The notes below the pieces were generated by a model. That model was not told the DNA's origin. It saw nothing but the letters and a program-made list of their open reading frames with translations, and searched no databases. The position numbers were made by a program, and so were the translations under genes. Source: JBDIBB01 sp039812685 (GTDB lineage: Bacteria > Acidobacteriota > Vicinamibacteria > Vicinamibacterales > JAFNAJ01). From it: a stretch of 28,179 bases of DNA. Positions 25,601 through 28,179 of the stretch are shown in pieces. Every line of letters begins with the position of its first letter. Positions within the stretch are counted from its first letter, which is position 1. The stretch lies in NCBI GenBank assembly GCA_039812685.1, contig JBDIBB010000050.1, forward strand, positions 1-28,179, in the 5' to 3' direction.

Positions 25601-28179
25601 TCGGCCAGATCAGCACGTTCGAGCGGACGGCCACCACCGATGCCAACGGCGATTTCGTCAGCACCGATGTCCGACCCGAGTCGATCACGGTGGCCGCCGC
25701 CTACAACGGGCTGACGGTCAGCACGCCGCGGTTCTTCGCGGCGCCGCGCCAGAGCTATACCACCGACCTGCAGTTTCCGTTCAACGGGACGATCACCGTC
25801 ACGACCCGGCGAACGAACGGCACTGTGGTTGGCGGCACGGTGTTCCTGCAGCGGCCCGACGGCAGCACCACGTCGCTTGCCATCCCGACGAGCGGCGCCA
25901 GCGCCGGCAAGGTGACCTTCACCGGCCTGACTCTGGGCGACTACACCGTGTACGCCGATGCGTTGTCGCTCGTCGCCCTGCGCGCGCCCAGCCAGGTGGT
26001 CACCATCGACACCGACGGCCAGGTGGCGACGCCGACGCTGGTGTTCCCGCCCTTCGGCACCTTCACCGGCGTCTACAGGTCGCCCGGCGCCGCGGCGACG
26101 CCGCGGCCGAACGTCTGCTCCATCCAATGGAAGGCGGGCGACGGGCCGTTCACCACGTTGTGCTCGGCGCCGGCCACCGCGATCTGGCGCGTCGACACGG
26201 CGCTGAACCAGCCTGTGACGGTGCGCGCCTTCTACCCGTACGACCTCGGCGGGCCGGCCTACATCGACTACCAGTTGGGCCAGGTCACCGCCGACGGCGA
26301 GACGATCACGCGCGACATCCTGCACCCCGCCCGTGCGATGGTGCGGGTCACCGTCACCGACGCCAGCAGTCAGCCGATGCGGGTGTACGTCTACACGAAG
26401 TACCGCTACGACGGCTGGTTCACCTACAGGGGCATCACGAACGTCAACGGTCAACTCGATCTCATCAACGTGCCCGAAGGCAGCTTCGAGATGGAGTTGT
26501 ACGACGCGAACACGAGCGCCAAGCTCGCAACCCGCACCGGGGCGGTGGTCCCGGCCGACGACGACGGCATCGCGCCCTTCAACGTGCAGTTGGTGCTTTA
26601 CACGGGCACGGTCTCCGGCGTCGTGCGGGTGGCCGACGGTGTCACGCCGGTGGAGCCGTGGGTCGCGGTCGTCGAAGCGCGCCGCGCCGACACGCTCGAC
26701 TCGATCGGCTCCCAGTACGTCTCGTCTGCCGACGGCAGCTTCTCGTTCACCGGCCTCGCGGTGCCGCCAGAGGGCGCCATCGTTCGCGCCTACTGGGCCA
26801 ATGACTACAGCGTCAGCGACGAGAAGGCGGTGGTCTTCACCGCGGCCGGGCAGTCGCGCACCGTATCGCTGGCCGTGCCGATTGCGCGGGCGCGGGTGGA
26901 GGGCACCGTGCGGACCACCGGCGGGACGCCGCTGCGCAACGTCAGCGTCCGCGTCGTCGGGCCGCCACCCGGCTACTGGGACGCGCTGCCCGGCACCTAC
27001 ACCGACGATGCCGGCGCGTTCGCCTACGCCGAGGACTGGTACCCCGTGCCCAGCATGCGGTTCGCGGTCGAGTTGCCCGGACGGCCGCTGACGGTGGTGG
27101 AGGCGCCGAACGTGGACGGCGTCGTGCGAGCCGACATCGTCGTGGACGTGCTGGCGGTGGACATCTCCGGACGCGTGCAGGCGGGCGATGGCAGCGTCGG
27201 CGTTCCAGACGCCGAGGTCCGCGTCTTCGTCGCGGGCGAGGGCGATCCGGAGACACAGCCACTGGCCGTCGTCCAGACCGACGAGGAGGGCGAGTTCCAG
27301 ATGCAGTTGATCGCCCCCGCCGGAGACGTCGACTTCGTCGCGACCTACTCTCCGGACGGCGAGACCACGTTCACCTCGACGGCGATGCGGACGGTCACGA
27401 CGGACTCGACCAGCGAGTTCGTCCCGGTCCTGCTCGACATGCCGGTGGTCCACGGCTGGGTGTACCTCGACGAGGCGCGGTCGACGCCCGTCCAGAACCC
27501 GAACGTCTTCGTCGAGGCCGCCGACGGTGGAAGTTACTACGCGCAGGTGATCTCGGGCGGACGCTACCGCGTGTTCGCGGTACCCGAGGGCACGTTCTCG
27601 GTGCGCGCGCGGTCGGACTCGGGCCTCGAGGGCCTGGTCCAGGACGCGGGCACCATCACCTCGCCCAACTCGGCGATCCAGGTGGACGTCGTGCTGCCGC
27701 CGTCCAACGACGTCACCGTCACCGTGCTCGACACCGGCGTCCCCGCAGTGGCCGACGTGGCGCTGACCTTCACGGCAGCCGGAACGGCCCAGACCGTCGG
27801 CGGCCGGACCGGCAGCGACGGGGTGACGTTGTCCGGCGTCGGCGTCGGTCAGGCGGTCCTGCAGGTCAAGTACGTCACCGGCGGCCGCCTGCTGCAGAGG
27901 GCCGTCGAGATCGTCGAGCGCGACGGCAGCGGCGTGCCTCAGGCCGTCGTCGTGGACATCGCGGACGAGCCGAGGGTCGACGTGCGCGTGGTGCTGAAAG
28001 CCCCCGACGGCACGCCAGCCGCCGGCGAGGTGACCGTGGAGGCGCTTGGCGCCGCCGGGGCGCTCGGGCAGGAGACACGCACGGTGACGGCTGGCGCGAC
28101 CGGCGAAGCACTCGCCAGCGGTCTGCCCCCGGGGCGGATGGTCGTGTGGGGGCGGACCAACGCCGGCGCCTACGGCAAG
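13690..28179 (+). CDS. Giant secreted multidomain protein 2 (carboxypeptidase-regulatory-like repeat stalk), 3' end outside window
   Basis: The frame is open from ATG 13690 to the last base, 4,830 codons with no stop, so the gene continues to the right. The Sec signal peptide has a long basic n-region, the core LPLLLAALASLPPAAA and cleavage after AWA (residue 35). By residue: 36-421 unknown, beta-rich, with GPDGALGTADD; 422-518 CARDB-like; 536-692 a helical segment unlike the rest; 845-957 SbsA-like; 966-2159 first array of 13 carboxypeptidase-regulatory-like modules; 2162-2367 two SbsA-type Ig; 2370-2777 four Ig-like; 2778-2869 another beta domain; 2871-3478 second array of seven modules; 3479-3737 a larger unrecognised domain; 3746 to the edge, a third array. 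The modules are non-enzymatic transthyretin-like sandwiches, so the protein is most likely a very long extracellular stalk or filament. No enzymatic motif was found. The role is inferred, but the frame and the repeats are firm. Confidence 0.88.
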   Translation, partial: MTARAPRLAMTTRTLRRLPLLLAALASLPPAAAWADPPASRVLAREDITVYGLGLKVEPARQVVPRDIATIVSVFLQAPTDPGAVPPFAADAEVRATLRGPSLSGPLDLVTRPNTPFQIPALKIAGIHTLENIRLVSGGEVLLHGSPEQVEIEVIDKLLVTQITARPLTADEIRERGIVFDKSNFQAYNFTAAFAVADGPAIPISFPVVLPTLRGPADADDPTATLGSISTQAQLHDLKTIIPDTLRIQTQVPNLSVVGFTLQPPRTPQGQQLVVPPIPGVIVIPGDIGFLNQFFSVLLMVGNVAPAGSNLVVRDLSATILLPTGNDEVAGTPDDPLAMARTTAGETPRIKAITQAGPDGALGTADDITTIAPGETGNAEFLVEGRREGSHVVEMTIAATLEGLPVGPVPIQGRAAGMVNVRNPRFTLTFTHPEIVNAGEPYTLDVTVTNTSESPANFVSLNLYPRNIAGARLVGDATQEIDAIAPGDAATVSFSLISALTGKVTAATLDGDGNLAGRFAFKTAVGELGIPLSPESLVLPAEASALPKELRDAALGLLGRAWALATAPPAAVPKDLSRFSKQLVIDRAIDLAEAGMRVSLGEPLPDAVGTLWFDFAGSDYARIGEALDLPREAELKGLIERDYEGFDLLRRRSVRGDVLAGAFASVLSARLLDAGPAAFHQALAEQATSRAPHVSVLVAGQGGGATPVDLEILDPAGATLGGQPREDKLTKAIAFGEVAALRNASGAVAAHLATIVTPRAPEYVVRLARRADAAPDARYTLSLVVPTADGLRRMVFENVALDEVPVADFPADAPVRLRVERVDGEAPVTGGSPAPTADAAVVDPPPAVLGVRQVAAADLVGCADEGRKVPAGRVVAVLFSEEVTPASVQDRRPAGDITAFLPEGNRVVSVALQPGRRVAYLALRDPLGPFVPRAVTVTGAADRAGHAIAGQSLPMQATVSEQAGVLSGRVLTAEGKPVADARVRMLYEFNCGSGTATVGISEQVTDADGRFGWDYVPVGPDAVKLIAFDPETDLPRTVRLQVTRAAQRLNVDIVFIGRGTVRGRTLDESGAPLAFTAVRVTSLTDNAQFGATTDATGSFTIARVPVGNVLIEAVNTTARAQTAISDLVPFAGAILTRDLTLFGQRTPEGVTIRYGAVRGHVLRDVTLAAAPGVTVYAYYQNRSQAGVRCPPTGTGEPYECAVAAAVSGEAGGFGFDQLPAGEYRVAAIDQGGLSQGETRLLLPADATRELNVVLAGGLGVVRGTVVDADGIAVAGARVGGGLSLVVANDQGEFTLPDVPIGRRDIVAVSDALGARGSATIDVTRPGEIVDVRIVLPSLGRITGVVYAPDGVTKVGGVTVYAFRQQIGRLEVAGEAVTDSNGGFVIDRLPIDQWTLSAFRSDFSDGNFANVTLRYNGESLRQDIRFRGAGGRVRGSVSAADGVTRLAARVGISGDRLLIAGGRVAIRYEFVQNFQIVDTNPQTGEFAFNGLLVGPFTLRALGQFSPDPITFESQIATPGQEVRVDLRLQPTSVIAGVLYLPDGATPAPANVQLKFKSNAVKVFCTEGASGESSCTSVPQGIQDETVVTNDRGEFVFPLVNAGPFTLTADEAATGRTSELRGTVRAGERLDLTMRLVGLGTIAVAVKGSDAVTPIPGARVEVRQSCFPFKAQTFTAGPDGLVSFPNFTEGEFVVSALDLRNGAQGRASGAIAADGETAAVNVYLYDQTGAIEGTVLRADGTPAANTQVVLSQGARLIGFSLTSEEGAFAETGLPLGPIEAEAFEPTTGARGRFTGSIDVNGQVLAANFRLDALGLLRGTLVEAGTLAPLKNWRVQLSQTTPSGRSLPTLITTTGVDGGYSFPGASVGTFQLSANNPDVVGHASATGAIARAGQLVEVTLLATISRAVFGRVSGVVTLANGQPATTAVVTLRASAGAERSTSVQGDGSFAFDDVPLGRFTVDAVAQGSGGAGRAVSEVLFENEDAQVLIALGGIGTLSGHVFGSDGVTPKAGVQVTLSGTPALGCSPCTVGSGPDGSFTFASTPVRVFTITAEDTLTGLKGSVSDVLSGGQSRDDLRVVLQPTASVSGRVLTAGGAPASAIVASLASGSRRLFMETDADGSFSFGAVPLGSFTLSLQDPIGPGLARRTGTLATPVDFGDIVLDETPPAVVSTTPGSGATGVARGATLTVVFSEVVDLGTVNAQTLTLSSAAGPVTGVITPAADERTFTFDPLSDLTAETLYTLRIDGVKDRMGRAMAAPFSASFATEDVTPPTLIEATPPAGASGVTSFTVIRLKFSEPIDPSRYAGNPIALLAGATALEGTTAYLFGNTVIVFTPARPLADETIYQVQLARTFDLAGNALPAQSLTFQTTDRTPPVITALTPVGGSTVIEGTVKQIAAALGAADVAVVDYYVNDVPVAAVRTVPFSFAFTALPQFGTPGDQVKISALATDTSGNRATTFATTFVTVTPDQAPVVTITAPATGASVPNGQRVNVSVHASDDVGVAEIAYRAGTGHAADAAVRAVTPAATDRVEAFGFDVPANAAPGSTITIEATARDSKGQVVAAAPVSISVLDAVAPTVSITGATSGARVRPGQTVSAIVVAEDAGRIREIGFTASGVASLNQVRVIDPALASVATSFTFTVAAFAGPADRVFLDAYAIDVAGNRRDAGRVTLSIADNVPPAITLVSATGRSDMTPGRHVVVVAEATDESGVSRITLTGRGAFTVSDAKSISPPITSASASFTIDVPASVTEGATLQLEARAIDLSGNVSSPASLTLTARPLSDVTLPLSTVLLAGERKTLTLSLGTPAPAGGVRVDLTASNGRVIVTPFVLFAAGETDRTFDVDGVTGGTSAISASIAGVERATMTATVQGGVVRGRVVSDTFEPVGGAQVTVVGGNTLTTLTGADGTFVVQGLTGSMATVRVLDAATSRIGFAQGTLNTTGGFLGLADIPLITAGTFTGHVRRLTPPDTPAGAGVQVQLLRRNGTSVGELVATTFTDEQSAFTFALVGLGDYFIEAFEAGTGLRGRAATAIAASGAEVDVTVTSLARGSVAGTVTTAGGAPVDNVEVTLSATSIFGGAPQRTTRTAGGGTYRFDDVFAGQVSVSARDAVSNTSGIASGEITADGQVVTLDVALQAVGSITGLVTRFGGAPVGPGIDVSLQSTGRSTTTDDQGRYRFDFVPLGSYTVFAWETSTASRGSTAATIGANGAVVVANVTFLGKGTVVVTVTNANGQPVSGASVTISQANYLDARSGSTDAGGQVVFNQVNEGTYTATASANGLQGTAYGIVVMPGQQRAVTVALEPTGTITGLVLLPNGSTPAPSGTVTLQGYYSNRSVTLTAADNGAFSFTGVQMGTWNLLVSDASGRRRAVARNVTLTANGQQESRTLTYVGLGTVTGTVSNPPPGGGAAGIPVTVQSLTPEFGGSYGATTNAAGSYSVANVPAGDVIVTASNSVQQLLGEATGRIAADGQSITVDVVLQSSAVSLPLATPLQGAYGQTWTMQRNGSVTGGNASVFNAGAMLLDIVRDGTPTRFTGSQVGVYEDGRREIAVTQNGIAGINVTRKLYVSDRGYFGRWVELLANPSPDPITVDVRVSAQLSNYYGSSFGPLRVVASSSGDTTIDAGDVWAVIDDNNPADPYLVGNFPPIAFVMGGPGAAVGVGSASLTTSNNVVAYEWRQVTVPAGGRVALMHFVAPQTSAAAGAASGERLSGLAPEALGALSALEAQQTANFVVPSDLSSPIDPLPPFGGSIVGMVYEGDGTTRTPGSTSVRFRSDVAVFSREWSVSSNYSTGGFSIAELTNRPIPLASGSLRAVHPESGVMSDWIPVALSPETPSATQNVVFTGTAIVEVRTERPDGSPVPGGQITSGNLQLSTTLPDRSTFSKLKGLGPQGVTEFFGVPMPGASNGYDFQSIGQHLQGAAFVAYGSLAGPVANTRNVKTLLYDGATIRGRVLLPSGAPYAGAAVRLTNSSNLGQISTFERTATTDANGDFVSTDVRPESITVAAAYNGLTVSTPRFFAAPRQSYTTDLQFPFNGTITVTTRRTNGTVVGGTVFLQRPDGSTTSLAIPTSGASAGKVTFTGLTLGDYTVYADALSLVALRAPSQVVTIDTDGQVATPTLVFPPFGTFTGVYRSPGAAATPRPNVCSIQWKAGDGPFTTLCSAPATAIWRVDTALNQPVTVRAFYPYDLGGPAYIDYQLGQVTADGETITRDILHPARAMVRVTVTDASSQPMRVYVYTKYRYDGWFTYRGITNVNGQLDLINVPEGSFEMELYDANTSAKLATRTGAVVPADDDGIAPFNVQLVLYTGTVSGVVRVADGVTPVEPWVAVVEARRADTLDSIGSQYVSSADGSFSFTGLAVPPEGAIVRAYWANDYSVSDEKAVVFTAAGQSRTVSLAVPIARARVEGTVRTTGGTPLRNVSVRVVGPPPGYWDALPGTYTDDAGAFAYAEDWYPVPSMRFAVELPGRPLTVVEAPNVDGVVRADIVVDVLAVDISGRVQAGDGSVGVPDAEVRVFVAGEGDPETQPLAVVQTDEEGEFQMQLIAPAGDVDFVATYSPDGETTFTSTAMRTVTTDSTSEFVPVLLDMPVVHGWVYLDEARSTPVQNPNVFVEAADGGSYYAQVISGGRYRVFAVPEGTFSVRARSDSGLEGLVQDAGTITSPNSAIQVDVVLPPSNDVTVTVLDTGVPAVADVALTFTAAGTAQTVGGRTGSDGVTLSGVGVGQAVLQVKYVTGGRLLQRAVEIVERDGSGVPQAVVVDIADEPRVDVRVVLKAPDGTPAAGEVTVEALGAAGALGQETRTVTAGATGEALASGLPPGRMVVWGRTNAGAYGK
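14953..15243 (+). other. CARDB/NEW3-like domain in giant protein 2
   Basis: Residues 422-518 show the pattern of adhesion-type sandwich domains: EIVNAGEPYTLDVTVTNTS, a middle strand VSLNLYP and AIAPGDAATVSFSLI. These domains often sit in extracellular proteins before repeat arrays. A similar domain (PGETVGFRVFAINATS ... VAAGGVVSFPVTI) precedes the lamin-tail in giant protein 1, at about 12920-13210. Confidence 0.6.
15295..15765 (+). other. Alpha-helical insert in giant protein 2
   Basis: Residues 536-692 are rich in Leu, Ala, Arg, Glu and Asp with helix-like spacing (for example LPKELRDAALGLLGRAWAL and VLAGAFASVLSARLLDAG), in contrast to the beta-rich rest of the protein. I recognise no family. 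It may be a folded helical domain for partner binding or assembly. Confidence 0.5.
16579..20160 (+). repeat. First array: 13 carboxypeptidase-regulatory-like modules
   Basis: Modules begin near 16579, 16864, 17152, 17464, 17704, 17977, 18277, 18601, 18868, 19123, 19408, 19663 and 19927, spaced 240-324 bases (80-108 residues). The shared plan is G-x-(V/I/L)-x-G-x-V, then a DG-x-P turn, a xxAxV strand, a DxxGxFxF turn, G-x-(F/Y)-x-(L/V)-x-A and a closing strand ending in a V-x-L pattern. This is the carboxypeptidase D regulatory-like (transthyretin-like) fold. Sequence identity between copies is low, so the array is old and not a recent DNA amplification. Confidence 0.8.
20173..22020 (+). repeat. 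Block of two SbsA-type and four Ig-like domains between arrays
   Basis: Two SbsA/Big_5-type domains (20173-20475 and 20485-20790) show TTPGSGATGVARGATLTVVF and ATPPAGASGVTSFTVIRLKF openings with VFSEVVD or KFSEPID. Four Ig-like domains start near 20797, 21094, 21409 and 21721, with (T/A/V)PP or AP openings, SDDVGV- or TDESGV-type turns and closing DTSGN, DVAGN or DLSGN. The same two domain types occur in giant protein 1, which suggests a shared pool of modules. Confidence 0.75.
22300..24123 (+). repeat. Second array: seven carboxypeptidase-regulatory-like modules
   Basis: Modules begin near 22300, 22552, 22831, 23098, 23347, 23599 and 23863, spaced 249-279 bases, and are more regular than in the first array. 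Typical pieces are GSVAGTVTTAGGAPVDNVEV, GSITGLVTRFGGAPV and GTITGLVLLPNGSTPAP, each followed by a (T/N)xxGxYxF or GxFSF turn. Confidence 0.8.
24124..24900 (+). other. Unrecognised globular domain of about 259 residues in giant protein 2
   Basis: Residues 3479-3737 break the repeat pattern. Notable segments are VYEDGRREIAVTQNGIAGI, VTRKLYVSDRGYFGRWVE, LANPSPDPITVDVRV, the Asp-rich DAGDVWAVIDDNNPADPY and VTVPAGGRVALMHFVA. From memory, a beta-rich domain with the VTRK-(I/L/V)-YV ... LxNP pattern recurs in large secreted proteins of myxobacteria and relatives, but I cannot name a family. It is a candidate for the functional, ligand-binding part of an otherwise stalk-like protein. Confidence 0.5.
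24928..28179 (+). repeat. Third array: about twelve diverged carboxypeptidase-regulatory-like modules, continuing past the window
   Basis: Modules begin near 24928, 25213, 25516, 25786, 26056, 26338, 26605, 26890, 27157, 27439, 27703 and 27967. They are less regular than the first two arrays (for example the Tyr-rich one at 26338-26600), but keep GxxxGxV openings and FxxxxVPxGxF or GLxxGDY turns. The last module is cut by the window edge. Confidence 0.65.

Noticed and set aside
1447..28179. CRISPR-like array or recent DNA-level tandem repeat
   Set aside because: The repeats are protein modules with low DNA identity and irregular length. There are no short identical repeats with unique spacers.
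1..28179. Insertion sequence, integrase, tRNA or attachment site
   Set aside because: None seen on either strand. The whole window is three coding regions with a single spacer.

Overview
The window is very GC-rich and is coded entirely on the + strand. It carries only three protein genes: the last part of a small PEP-CTERM protein, then two giant secreted multidomain proteins that fill 790-28179. The PEP-CTERM signal, Sec signal peptides, lamin-tail, PKD, Ig-like and carboxypeptidase-regulatory-like domains point to a diderm bacterium with exosortase-type protein sorting and a large set of surface proteins. Acidobacteriota (Vicinamibacteria-like) or a myxobacterial-type lineage would fit. No rRNA, tRNA or housekeeping gene is present to settle the phylum, so this is inference.

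Region by region: 1-575 is the PEP-CTERM protein, whose first codons probably lie left of the window. 614-650 is a good intrinsic terminator, and the rest of the 576-789 spacer would hold the promoter of the next gene, although I see no clear boxes. 790-13677 encodes giant protein 1 (4,295 residues): signal peptide, TIG-like start, five PKD domains, three Ig-like domains, carboxypeptidase-regulatory-like and ZU5-like modules, SbsA-type Ig domains, a papain-like (AvrRpt2/C39-like) cysteine protease domain with a visible Gln/Cys/His/Asp set, a ten-cysteine knot-like segment, a LVIVD-like propeller with an EF-hand loop, a tandem duplication of an unrecognised domain of about 500 residues, and a C-terminal lamin-tail domain. 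13690-28179 encodes giant protein 2. It is open at the right edge (at least 4,830 codons), has its own signal peptide and a strong Shine-Dalgarno site 12 bp after gene 1, and carries about 32 carboxypeptidase-regulatory-like beta-sandwich modules in three arrays. These are separated by SbsA/Ig-like blocks and one larger unrecognised globular domain.

The two giant genes are almost certainly one operon. My inference is that they make two very long extracellular or surface filaments. Protein 1 adds a protease module and a duplicated module of unknown fold, and protein 2 is mostly a stalk. The substrate of the protease, the anchoring mechanism and the end of protein 2 cannot be seen here. The most unusual content is the papain-like protease buried in the middle of the giant structural protein, followed by the cysteine-rich segment and the duplicated unknown domain.
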